Positions 42,372-51,214 of a stretch of 64,000 nucleotides of DNA are shown here, in pieces (positions within the stretch are counted from its first letter, which is position 1; every line of letters begins with the position of its first letter). The translations under genes and the position numbers were made by a program. This DNA comes from JBNJGB01 sp051747385. GTDB taxonomy: Bacteria; Myxococcota_A; UBA9042; PHBI01; JACKFB01. The notes beneath the pieces were generated by a model, which searched no databases, had not been told where the DNA came from, and saw only the letters and a program-made list of their open reading frames with translations. The stretch lies in the NCBI GenBank assembly GCA_051747385.1, contig JBNJGB010000030.1, positions 1 to 64,000 on the forward strand, given 5' to 3'.

Positions 42372-43193
42372 ATGAGCCGCCGACGCACCATCGCCACGAC
42401 CCTCACCGCGCTGCTCGTCGTCCCCGCCCTGGGCGGCTGCGAGCTCCTGACTCGTGAGGAGGCGCGCGTGGCCGTGGAGGAGGTCCGCCTGGCCACCGAG
42501 GCGGGCGCCCTGGTCGGCGCGACCGTGGAGCTGACCACGGACCTCACGCTCGGCGAGGGCGTGGAGGCCGCCGCCCGGTCCCTGGGCGAGTTCGTGGAGA
42601 GCCAGTACGACTGCGCCACCGTCACCGTCGAGGGCGGCCGGGTCACCGTCGACTTCGGCACGCTCGACGACATCTGCACCTGGAAGGGCCAGACCTTCGC
42701 CGGAGTCGTCACCTGGAAGGTGGAGCGGGCCGCCCCGGACGAGATCGTCGTACACCACGCCTGGGCGGACCTCCGCAATCACCGCGTGAGCCTGAACGGC
42801 GGCGCGACCGTGACCTGGAACACGACGGAGCGGACGCGCCGCGTGGTCCACGACGCCACGTGGACCGTGGACGGGCGGACCTTCGAGGGGACCGGCGATC
42901 GCACCCAGTCGCTGCTCGACGCCGACGTCGGCATCGCCGGAGGGATCATCCTCGACGGCTCGCGCGGGTGGACGAGCGACACCGGCCGGTGGGACCTGGC
43001 CATCGAGTCGGTCGGCCTGCGCTGGGAGGACCCCGTCCCCGAGAGCGGCCGGTACGTCCTGACCACCCCCGCCGGCAAGACCCTGACCCTCACCTTCACC
43101 CGCGTGGACGGGGACACCATCGACGCGCAGGTCGAGGCCCCCCGCCGTGACTACACCTTCCGAGTCAACCGGAGCGGCGCCGTGTCTCGCTGA
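42372..43193 (+). CDS. lipoprotein of unknown function
   Basis: 273 residues. Signal peptide MSRRRTIATTLTALLVVPALGGC, lipobox GGC, giving an anchored periplasmic protein. The mature part is strand-rich with repeated Thr/Val pairs (TVTVEGGRVTVDFGTLDDIC, VTWKVERAAPDEIVVHHAWADL, GGATVTWNTTERTRRVV). GGGAGGTGCC is the ribosome-binding site. Two Cys in the mature part (YDCATV, DDIC) could form a disulfide. 31 bp before phoD, likely the same transcript. Confidence 0.75.
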   Translation: MSRRRTIATTLTALLVVPALGGCELLTREEARVAVEEVRLATEAGALVGATVELTTDLTLGEGVEAAARSLGEFVESQYDCATVTVEGGRVTVDFGTLDDICTWKGQTFAGVVTWKVERAAPDEIVVHHAWADLRNHRVSLNGGATVTWNTTERTRRVVHDATWTVDGRTFEGTGDRTQSLLDADVGIAGGIILDGSRGWTSDTGRWDLAIESVGLRWEDPVPESGRYVLTTPAGKTLTLTFTRVDGDTIDAQVEAPRRDYTFRVNRSGAVSR

Positions 43194-43224
43194 CCGCGGC
43201 CGCTCCCCTGCCCCCGACGAGCCA

Positions 43225-44832
43225 ATGCCCCTGTCCAGACGTGAGCTTCTCCGGCGTGCCGGCCTCCTCGGCGCCGCCGCCTTCCTCCCTCGCCTGAGCG
43301 GCTGTGACGACGGCGGCGGCGGTCTCCCCACCTACTCGTTCGACGGCGAGCCCGGCCCGGAGGACCTCTTCCGGCACGGCGTGGCCAGCGGCGACCCCCT
43401 GACGGACTCCGTCATCCTGTGGACGCGCGTCTCCCCGGCCGAGGACGCCCCCGTCGAGGTGTACTGGGAGGTGTCGGCCGATCCCTCCCTGGCGTCCCGG
43501 GTGGCCGCGGGCTGGTCGACGACCGACGGGTCGCGGGACTGGACCGTGAAGGTGGACGCTGCGGGCCTGGAGCCCGGCACGACCTACTACTACCGCTTCC
43601 GTGCGCTGGGGCGCTCGTCGATCTCCGGGCGGACCCGCACGACCCCGGCGGAGGGCGGCGAGCACCTGCGGCTGGCCGTGATGTCCTGCGCCAACTACGC
43701 CAAGGGCTACTTCCACGCCTATCGGAAGGTGGCGGAGCGGGCCGATCTGGACGCCGTCGTGCACCTGGGCGACTACATCTACGAGCTGGAGAACTCGGGC
43801 TACGTCCGGGAGCACGATCCGCCCCGGGAGTGCGTGACCCTCGACGACTATCGGCGCCGCTACGCCCAGCACCACGCGGATCCCGACCACGCGGAGGTGC
43901 ACCGGCAGCACCCGTTCATCGTGGTCTGGGACGATCACGAGAGCGCGAACGACTCGTGGCGGGGCGGCGCCGAGGCCCACCAGCCCGAGACGGAGGGCTC
44001 CTGGGAGACGCGCAAGGCCGAGGCGATGCAGGCCTTCTCCGAGTGGGTGCCCGTCCGGGACGGCGCGGAGGGCCGCATCTACCGGACGCTGCGCTTCGGC
44101 GACCTGGCGGACCTGGTCATGCTGGACACGCGCCTCGCCGGCCGGGATCTGCAGCCGGCGAGCAACACCCCGGAGGTCCTGCAGGACCCGGATCGCGACC
44201 TCCTCGGCGCGGAGCAGGAGGGCTGGCTGTTCGAGCAGCTTCGGACCTCGACGGCCCGCTGGCGTCTGGTGGGCCAGCAGGTCATGTTCGCCCCGCTGTT
44301 CGCCGCCGGCGGGCAGCAGCCGATGAACACCGATTCGTGGGACGGCTACCAGGCGGCGCGGGCGCGGGTGCTGGACGTGCTGGGAGAGGACGCCGTCGGC
44401 GACACGGTCATCCTGAGCGGAGACGTCCACATGTCCTGGGCCCTGGAGGTCACCGGCGCGCCCCACGACCCGCAGCGCTACGACCCCGAGACCGGCGAGG
44501 GAGCCGTGGCGACGGAGGTGGTCACACCCGGCGTGACGTCCCCCAGCACGCCGTTCGGCCTGGGCGAAGCGCTCCGCGCGGAGCTCCTGCCCGACAACCC
44601 CCACATCCGCTGGGGCGACATGGAGCACCGGGGATACATGGTCCTCGACGTCACCCCCGAGCGGGTGCAGGCGGACTGGTTCCTCTTCGACCACGAGGCC
44701 ATCGCCGCCCCCGCGCCCGCCGAGGAGCGCTTCGCCGCCGGCTTGTCGGTCCGCCACGGCGAGACGCGTCTGGTGGAGGAGGCGGCGCCGGCCCCGTCGA
44801 AGTCGGACGCCCCGGCCCGCGCCGAGGAATAG
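43225..44832 (+). CDS. phoD: alkaline phosphatase D (PhoD family)
   Basis: 535 residues. Secreted phosphodiesterase/phosphatase. Tat-type leader SRRELLRRAGLLGAAAFLPRLSGC with lipobox, so Tat-exported and lipid-anchored. Metal-binding features: SCANYAKGYF, HLGDYIYE, WDDHESANDSWRGG, ILSGDVHMSWALEV. Fibronectin-like N-terminal domain (PVEVYWEVSADPSL...) as in PhoD. Start placed at the ATG at 43225 because it begins the leader. Scavenges phosphate from organic esters; likely phosphate-regulated, no box was found. Confidence 0.93.
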   Translation: MPLSRRELLRRAGLLGAAAFLPRLSGCDDGGGGLPTYSFDGEPGPEDLFRHGVASGDPLTDSVILWTRVSPAEDAPVEVYWEVSADPSLASRVAAGWSTTDGSRDWTVKVDAAGLEPGTTYYYRFRALGRSSISGRTRTTPAEGGEHLRLAVMSCANYAKGYFHAYRKVAERADLDAVVHLGDYIYELENSGYVREHDPPRECVTLDDYRRRYAQHHADPDHAEVHRQHPFIVVWDDHESANDSWRGGAEAHQPETEGSWETRKAEAMQAFSEWVPVRDGAEGRIYRTLRFGDLADLVMLDTRLAGRDLQPASNTPEVLQDPDRDLLGAEQEGWLFEQLRTSTARWRLVGQQVMFAPLFAAGGQQPMNTDSWDGYQAARARVLDVLGEDAVGDTVILSGDVHMSWALEVTGAPHDPQRYDPETGEGAVATEVVTPGVTSPSTPFGLGEALRAELLPDNPHIRWGDMEHRGYMVLDVTPERVQADWFLFDHEAIAAPAPAEERFAAGLSVRHGETRLVEEAAPAPSKSDAPARAEE

Positions 44833-44981
44833 GCACCCGGCTGGTCACATTTCGGCCGGATCCCCCCAAGGCGTGGACGCGCCCGGCGCTTCCGGCACTT
44901 CCGCGGCGGGCCGGGCGACAGAGCCGCCGTCCCGGGGAACGCGGACCGGCGCGCGGGCGGGGAGGCGAGCGCAACAGGGCT

Positions 44982-45170
44982 TCAGTCCTCCTCCGCCAGC
45001 TCCACGTCGAGCTTCTCCTCGATGGAGCTCAGGCGCTGCCGCTTCGCCTTCAGGACCTTCCGATAGTCGTGGACCATGGCATGACGGCTCTCGCTCGCCA
45101 GGTCACCGAGCCGGGTGTGCACCATCTCCTTGAGCTCCTGGAGCTCCTCGCGATCGAACTCGATGGCCAT
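44982..45170 (-). CDS. small coiled-coil protein
   Basis: 62 residues, almost wholly charged helix (FDREELQELKEMVHTRLGDLA, YRKVLKAKRQRLSSIEEKLDVELAEED). ATG 45170 with GGGGGAAG upstream. No homologue recognised; a heptad-like pattern suggests a dimeric coiled coil. It follows a DUF488 remnant on the same strand. Confidence 0.65.
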   Translation of the reverse strand: MAIEFDREELQELKEMVHTRLGDLASESRHAMVHDYRKVLKAKRQRLSSIEEKLDVELAEED

Positions 45171-45249
45171 GGGCTTCCCCCTGGGCGGCGTCGTCGGGTT
45201 GGGTGGATGCCCCGATCGTATCCCCGTCCTCCCCCGGTCCACAAGGCGA

Positions 45250-45546
45250 TCACGCCCCGTCTCGCATGTAGTCGGCCAGGGCCACGGCGTTGTGGTGCTC
45301 CTCGTCCTTCGCGCCGAACACGAGGGTGATGCGCTCACCGGCGGCCAGGGCCTCGAGCCGACGGACCTCGGCCTCCTTGTCCCGAGGCTCCTCGAAGCAG
45401 CGGCGCTCGTCCTCCCGGCGCCCCGGCTCGTGGCCGGCGGGGACGCCGAGCGACGGCTCACGCGGTGCCCTCGGTGCGGGCGACCGTGCTGGTTCGGCGG
45501 CCACGCACATCGAATGATGGAGCGCCTGCGCACCTGGGTGAGCCAT
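45250..45546 (-). pseudogene. remnant of a DUF488 (YeaO-like) gene
   Basis: The last 40-50 codons read DKEAEVRRLEALAAGERITLVFGAKDEEHHNAVALADYMRDGA, the C-terminal block of DUF488 proteins (about 115-190 residues when complete). Upstream of it the frame only weakly matches the family (PGRREDERRCFEE) and the conserved start is gone, displaced by the sensor kinase region. Best read as a truncated, probably non-functional gene. Confidence 0.65.
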
Positions 45547-45671
45547 GCTACGATCCGAGCTTCATCAGACGGATCACCCGTGGCGCCGACCCAGGAGCCC
45601 GCCACGATGGGAGTGACGCCCGTGTCCCGAGGGAGCAAGCCGAGCCCCGTGCCGACGGATCGCGAGGGCGA

Positions 45672-48600
45672 ATGCTGCGATTGAAGCCCTCCACACCGCG
45701 GGGGGCGTTCGTCCTGCTCCTCCTCATCGCGGCGGCATTCCTGGGCAACCTCCTGTCCGTCAACCTGGTCTACTCCGTCGACTTCCTGTTCGGGAGCATC
45801 GCCTACCTCCTCGTGGCGCTGCTCTTCGGGCCCTTCTGGGGCCTGGGCGTGGCGACGCTCAGCAGCGTCTGGACGTACACGGCCTGGGGCCACCCGTGGG
45901 CCGTCGTCATCTTCTCCGCGGAGGCCCTCCTCGTCGGCCTCGCCTGGCGCCGCACGGGCTGGAGCGTCGTTGTCCTGGACAGCCTCTACTGGCTGCTGGT
46001 GGGCATGCCGCTGGTCGCCGTGTGCTACCTCGGCCTCATGGGCATGGAGCCCCTCGCCGCGGGCGTGGTCATGGTCAAGCAGGCCGCCAACGGCATCTTC
46101 AACGCGGTCGTCGTGAGCCTCTTCCTCCTCGGGATGACGGTCCGCGGGCGGCTCGGGGCGGAGCGCTCGGTCCGCACCTCCGAGGTGCTCTTCGCCCTGC
46201 TGACGGCCTTCGTGTTCGTGCCCGCCCTGGTCCTGACGGTCCTGGACAGCCGCGACGAGATGGCGCGCATCGACGAGGGCGTGGCCGCCGATGTGGAGCG
46301 GACGGCGGACGTGACCGCCCAGCGCATCGACCAGTGGCACGCACACCACCTCCGCGCCGTCGACGAGCTCGCGCGACGGGCGTCGGAGCTGGGCCCGGAG
46401 CCCTCACCGGACCTCCAGCGCGCGACCAGCATGATGGCGAGGAGCCACCCGGACTTCCACAACATGTACGTGGCGAACGCCGAGGGGGTCACCGTGGCGT
46501 TCCACCCGCCGGTCAACGCGAGCGGGGAGTCCACCCTGGGCCTGGACTTCTCGGATCGCGAGTACTTTCAGCGCCTCCGCGCCCGCCGCCGGCCCGTCGT
46601 GTCCCGCGTGTTCATGGGGCGCGGCGGCGTGACGAGCCCCATCATCACCCTCAGCGTCCCCATCGTGGAAGACGAGCGCTTCCGGGGCTATGCCCTGGGC
46701 GCCCTGGACCTGATGCGCCTCGGAGAGCTGTTGCGGCAACACGGGACGCACGAGATGGAGATGACCCTGGTCAGCGCGGAGGAGCACATCGTCGCCAGCA
46801 GCGATCCCGCCGTACCGGCCATGCGCCCGATGCCCGACGACCGTGCCTTCCAGCGCGCCCCCATCGGCCACGGCGTCGTCCGGCTCGAGCCGCACGGCCC
46901 GGAGCTGCCGGCGATGGTCCGCGACCGGCGCTCCAGCTACGTCCACAGGCGAAGCCTCGCCGGGGCCCTGCCGTGGTCGCTGTCCATCCGTGTCCCCGTC
47001 GCCCCGTATCAGGCGGCGATGTACGAGTCCCAGGTGACGAGCTTCGCCATCACGCTGGCGTTCGCCGCGCTGGCGATGCTGCTGGCGTGGGTGGCGACGC
47101 GGTGGGTCGCCTCGCCACTCGCGCACCTGGCTCGCGTCACCCGGGACCTGCCCGAGCAGGTGACGCGAGGCCGCGAACCCGCCTGGCCGCAGACCGCCAT
47201 CTGGGAGGTGGCCTCCCTCATCGACACGTTCCGGGCCATGGCGAGCAGGCTGCGATCCAGCTTCCACGACATCCGGCGCCACAGCGAGGAGCTGAGCCGG
47301 AGCAACGAGGCACTACAGGCCGAGATCACCGAGCGGCGACAGGTCGAGCAGGCCCTCCGCGAGGGCGAGGGCAGGCTCCGGGCGCTCCTGGAGGCCGCCC
47401 CGTTCGCCGTGCTCATCGTCGACGGAGACGATCGGGTCGTCGACGTGAACGACCGGGCCGCGGCCACCTTCGGCGGCACCGTGGAGGATCTGGTCGGCCT
47501 GGAGGCGGAGGCCCTGATCCCCGGTCACCGCACGGAGGTCCGCCGGGAGGTGGACGCCGGGGAGGGGCGGGAGGTGGCGGTCGTCGAGCGCGAGGGCATG
47601 CGGCAGGACGGCTCACGCTTCCCTGTGCAAGTCAGCCTGGCGCCCGTGGAGTTCGGGGGCGCACGCTACCTGATGACCACCGCGGTGGACGTCACCGAAC
47701 ACAAGGAGATGGAGACGCGCGCCCAGGAGCAGGAGCGCCTCGCCGCCGTGGGACAGCTCGCGGCGGGCATCGCCCACGACTTCAACAACCTGCTGACCGT
47801 CGTCCTCGGCTTCGCGCAGATGCTCCTGGAGCGAGAGGACCTGCCGCGGGACGCACGGCAGGACGTGGCGGAGATCTCCTCCCAGGCCGAACGCGCGGCC
47901 CAGCTGGTACGCCAGATCCTCGACTTCAGCCGCCGCACGGTGGTGGAGCGCGAGCCCGTCGAGATGACCGGCTTCCTGCGCGACGCCGTCGCGATGCTGG
48001 AGCGCACCCTCCCCGAGACCATCTCCCTGGAGCTGAGCGAGCTTCCACCGGCGTGCTGGGTGGAGGCCAGCCCCACCCAGCTTCAGCAGGTGGTCACGAA
48101 CCTCGCCCTGAACGCCCGGGACGCCATGGACGACGGGGGCGTCCTGCGCCTGTCGCTGCGGAGCGAGGAGGTGAAGGTGGGCGCTCGCCCGCCCCTACCG
48201 GGCATGTCCACGGGGACCTGGGCGGCCTTGGAGGTCGCCGACACCGGAGTCGGGATGCGACCGGACATCCAGGAGCACGTCTTCGAGCCGTTCTTCACGA
48301 CCAAGGGGCCGGATCGCGGGACCGGCCTCGGCCTGGCCCAGGTCCACGGCATCGTGAAGCAGCACGGCGGCGAGATCTCCGTGAGGAGCGCCCCGGGTGC
48401 GGGCACGACGTTCAGCATCTACCTGCCCTGCGAGGCACGGCCCGCCGAGGAAGCGCCTGCGGCGCCGCCGACGCCTCGAGCCCACGGGCGCGGCCAGACC
48501 GTCCTGGTCGTCGAGGACGAAGCCCAGGTCCGATCCGTCCTGGCGCGGATGCTGGAAGCCCACGGGTATCGGGTCGTGGAGGCGCGCGACGGCCGCGACG

Positions 48601-48863
48601 CCCTGGACTGCGTCGACACCCGGCCCGTCGACCTGGTGCTGACCGATCTGGTCATGCCCGTCATGGACGGCCGCTCCCTCGTCGACGCCATCCGGCGGAA
48701 GGGGGCCCGGGTCCCGGTCATCACCATGTCCGGCTACCCGTTGCACGACACGCCCGAGCCGGAGCCCGAGGAGCCCATCTCCGCCCGGCTCGAGAAGCCC
48801 CTGGAGATGGACACCCTCATCGCCGCCGTGGACGAGGCCCTGCGCCGGCCCACCGACAGATAA
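45672..48863 (+). CDS. hybrid sensor histidine kinase with extracellular Cache domain
   Basis: 1,063 residues from ATG 45672. About five membrane segments (8-28, 35-75, 85-140, 175-200) in a MASE-like N-terminus, then a periplasmic Cache-type sensor (about 205-445), a further membrane segment (VTSFAITLAFAALAMLLAWVA), HAMP-like linker, PAS (about 560-680), HisKA with phosphate-accepting His702 in AGIAHDFNNLLTVV, HATPase (TGVGMRPDIQEHVFEPFFTTK, RGTGLGLAQV) and a receiver domain with Asp992 (LVLTDLVMPVMDG). All steps of a hybrid phosphorelay are present; no dedicated response regulator is adjacent. Signal unknown. Confidence 0.93.
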   Translation: MLRLKPSTPRGAFVLLLLIAAAFLGNLLSVNLVYSVDFLFGSIAYLLVALLFGPFWGLGVATLSSVWTYTAWGHPWAVVIFSAEALLVGLAWRRTGWSVVVLDSLYWLLVGMPLVAVCYLGLMGMEPLAAGVVMVKQAANGIFNAVVVSLFLLGMTVRGRLGAERSVRTSEVLFALLTAFVFVPALVLTVLDSRDEMARIDEGVAADVERTADVTAQRIDQWHAHHLRAVDELARRASELGPEPSPDLQRATSMMARSHPDFHNMYVANAEGVTVAFHPPVNASGESTLGLDFSDREYFQRLRARRRPVVSRVFMGRGGVTSPIITLSVPIVEDERFRGYALGALDLMRLGELLRQHGTHEMEMTLVSAEEHIVASSDPAVPAMRPMPDDRAFQRAPIGHGVVRLEPHGPELPAMVRDRRSSYVHRRSLAGALPWSLSIRVPVAPYQAAMYESQVTSFAITLAFAALAMLLAWVATRWVASPLAHLARVTRDLPEQVTRGREPAWPQTAIWEVASLIDTFRAMASRLRSSFHDIRRHSEELSRSNEALQAEITERRQVEQALREGEGRLRALLEAAPFAVLIVDGDDRVVDVNDRAAATFGGTVEDLVGLEAEALIPGHRTEVRREVDAGEGREVAVVEREGMRQDGSRFPVQVSLAPVEFGGARYLMTTAVDVTEHKEMETRAQEQERLAAVGQLAAGIAHDFNNLLTVVLGFAQMLLEREDLPRDARQDVAEISSQAERAAQLVRQILDFSRRTVVEREPVEMTGFLRDAVAMLERTLPETISLELSELPPACWVEASPTQLQQVVTNLALNARDAMDDGGVLRLSLRSEEVKVGARPPLPGMSTGTWAALEVADTGVGMRPDIQEHVFEPFFTTKGPDRGTGLGLAQVHGIVKQHGGEISVRSAPGAGTTFSIYLPCEARPAEEAPAAPPTPRAHGRGQTVLVVEDEAQVRSVLARMLEAHGYRVVEARDGRDALDCVDTRPVDLVLTDLVMPVMDGRSLVDAIRRKGARVPVITMSGYPLHDTPEPEPEEPISARLEKPLEMDTLIAAVDEALRRPTDR

Positions 48864-48865
48864 TC

Positions 48866-48887
48866 GCGCCGCCGGGCTGGGCGGCGC
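48866..48887. terminator. hairpin after the hybrid kinase
   Basis: GCGCCGCC-N6-GGCGGCGC, perfect 8-bp stem 3 bp after the stop, followed by CCCCCTTCC. No T-run, so factor-dependent or bidirectional termination at this convergent junction is possible. Confidence 0.5.
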
Positions 48888-48966
48888 CCCCTTCCACGCC
48901 GGACGGGGACGCAGGCAATCCACCACGGAGAGGAAGGCCGCCGGCGCCGCCTCGGTGGGACTGGGG

Positions 48967-50949
48967 TCAGTCCAGCCAGGCCTTGTGGGCGCCCCAGCTC
49001 TCGGCCACCAGGGCGCGGACCCGGGCCACGGGCTCGAAGGGAACGTTCGCCGGGTCGCCCGTCTCGCGGTCGTCGAAGTGGAAGACGTACAGGCGGGCCA
49101 GGAACTGCTCGAACGGCAGCGAGGACTCGCCGGGGTGCTCGCCGTGTCCGCTCGTGGCGGTGACGATGCCCTGCCCCCAGCGCTGCCCACTGTCGTTGTT
49201 CGGGTTGAAGAAGTACACGCGCACGTCCCCGTCCGGATCGAACTCGGCGCGATCGATCGCCACGGCGTGCCAGCCGACGAACTCCCCCCACAGGTTGGTG
49301 GACGCGACGCCGGCGGGCTGCGGATAGAGCATCTCCGCGGCGCCGCGATACTGCGGGTGGTGCGTCGCGTAGAACAGGCGCACGAACTCGTCCAGGCCCG
49401 ACACGGCGCCCGTGGCGAAGTCCACGCACGTGGCGAAGCCCCGGTGCACCCACCAGCCGTGGAGCTCGGGGTTGATCCACCGGTGGCCGTCCTCGCCGCG
49501 CCCCACCACGGCGCGGCTCATCTCCCCGTAGACCCGGTCGAGGTGCGGCACGAGCACCCGCGAGACGGGATCCAGCTCCGGGTGGAGCTCGCGGATCTCG
49601 CCAGGCCCGACCCCCCGCGAGGGGATGGCCCGACCCTCGAAGTGCATCACGATCTCGCCGTCTCGCGCCGCCTGGGCGACCAGCTCCAGGAGGTAGCCGG
49701 GGTCCACCTGCGCCCACAGGCTGATGGCGCGGGCGGACTGGCACGAGGGGTTGTCGCCCTGCCCCACGCCGAGGGGCTGCCCCAACACGCTGAAGGCGCC
49801 GGCGAGCAGGATGGCGTTCGCCGACAGGGACTCGCCGCCCGGGGTCACCTCGTGGAGCGCCTCGTCCACCTCGGGCAGGATGGGGAGTGCCCGCAGCCGG
49901 CGAAGCCCGGGGGGCACCGGGGGGAAGAAGAGGATCCCGCACTCCAGGAGGCTGGACAGGCCGTAGATGGCCTGGGCCGTGGGGACGTGGATGGCCTCGT
50001 CGACCAGGCGCCGCACGAGCCACCGGTGCAGCTCCAGGGAGGCCCGGCCGACGACGCCGAGGCCCAGCGCCCGGGGCAGCAGCGCGGGGTGGGACTCGGC
50101 CAGAAGGCGGAGGAGCGGGACGTGCCGCGAGCAGACGAGCCCGTGGACCCACATGGAGTCCCCCATGGCCTCCGCCTCCCGCAGCAGCCCCTCCTGATCC
50201 AGGTCGCGGATCGCGGCTTCGTACTCCGCCGGGTCCTCCAGCTCGCGGCTCAGCTCCGACGGGCCGTGAAGCGCCGCGATCAGCATCCGCGCCCGGTGAT
50301 CCAGCTCCGTGTCCCCCTCGACGGCGACTGTCCGGGCGGCCGTCTCGACGATGGCCTGCACGCGGCGCACGAGGATGGGGCGCTGGTTCAGGACGCGCTC
50401 CGCTTCGTGCATGATGCTGTCCAGGATCCCCTCGGAGCCCAGGTGGTCGGCGAGGAAGCCGAACAGCCGCTGGACGCCGTCCATGAGCGGCCCGGCCTCG
50501 GACCGGGACGCCTCGCTGGCCTCCGGGAACAGGAGGTCCAGGTTGAAGGCCAGCACGTCCTCCAGGAACTCGCGCGCCCGCTCCGGCGTGACCTCCGGAT
50601 GGTCGACGCGTCCCTCCAAGATGGCGAGGAAGCGCAGCTCGCTCAGGACCTCCACGGCCAGGAGGTGGCCCCGTGCCCGCAGCGACGCCGTGACCAGGCG
50701 AGGCATGAGGTGCGCGGGGTGCTCCCAGTCTCCGCCGTGGAACACACCGGCCCGGTCGAACCTCGGTGCGTGCCGGTGGAGCGCCGGCACCCCGTCGACG
50801 CGCTTCAGCAACCGGAGCGCGAGGTCCAGGATCTCCGGCTGGTGGTTCGGCCAGGCGAAGGGCGGCGCCTCCTCCATGGCCGTGAGTGCGGCGTCGAACC
50901 GCTCCTCCAGCCGGGCGGTGGCCTGTGGGTCGTCGGTTGGCGGCTGCAT
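48967..50949 (-). CDS. large protein with a possible papain-like Cys-His-Asn site
   Basis: 660 residues, not recognised; no signal peptide. Residues 1-370 are helical (many Ala/Leu/Arg/Glu). The C-terminal third has GDNPSCQSARAISLW (Cys403), GWWVHRGFATCVDF, VGWHAVAIDRAEF (His561) and VYFFNPNNDSGQR (Asn582): the order and surroundings of Cys, His and Asn are those of papain-like or transglutaminase-type enzymes, with Asn at the end of a strand. I infer a thiol enzyme; the substrate is unknown. It lies downstream of an ATP-grasp gene on the same strand, 265 bp apart. Confidence 0.7.
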   Translation of the reverse strand: MQPPTDDPQATARLEERFDAALTAMEEAPPFAWPNHQPEILDLALRLLKRVDGVPALHRHAPRFDRAGVFHGGDWEHPAHLMPRLVTASLRARGHLLAVEVLSELRFLAILEGRVDHPEVTPERAREFLEDVLAFNLDLLFPEASEASRSEAGPLMDGVQRLFGFLADHLGSEGILDSIMHEAERVLNQRPILVRRVQAIVETAARTVAVEGDTELDHRARMLIAALHGPSELSRELEDPAEYEAAIRDLDQEGLLREAEAMGDSMWVHGLVCSRHVPLLRLLAESHPALLPRALGLGVVGRASLELHRWLVRRLVDEAIHVPTAQAIYGLSSLLECGILFFPPVPPGLRRLRALPILPEVDEALHEVTPGGESLSANAILLAGAFSVLGQPLGVGQGDNPSCQSARAISLWAQVDPGYLLELVAQAARDGEIVMHFEGRAIPSRGVGPGEIRELHPELDPVSRVLVPHLDRVYGEMSRAVVGRGEDGHRWINPELHGWWVHRGFATCVDFATGAVSGLDEFVRLFYATHHPQYRGAAEMLYPQPAGVASTNLWGEFVGWHAVAIDRAEFDPDGDVRVYFFNPNNDSGQRWGQGIVTATSGHGEHPGESSLPFEQFLARLYVFHFDDRETGDPANVPFEPVARVRALVAESWGAHKAWLD

Positions 50950-51214
50950 GGCGGGCCTCGGGGCCGCGGGGGCGTCCTAGGAGCCTGTAGCGCATATGCT
51001 CCCGTCGCGAATCCCGGCCGCTTCCGCCCATCTCGACGTCCGAGAACCCTCCGCCGAACCTACTGGTTCTCCGGCTCTCTTCGGTCGCCGGCTCTCCTGG
51101 CCCTTCGGGCCAGCGCGGCAGCGCCAAGCGCTGCCAACGGAACCGTCGTACGCCGATCTGGACGAAATCGTCTCGGGCTCGCTCGGTCCGCAATACACTA
51201 CAGACTCCTGACTC

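Noticed and set aside
50996..51211. 71-codon plus-strand ORF between the Cys-His-Asn protein and the ATP-grasp gene as a precursor peptide
   Set aside because: Composition is not peptide-like, it has no ribosome-binding site and points toward the ATP-grasp gene; its existence as a gene cannot be supported.
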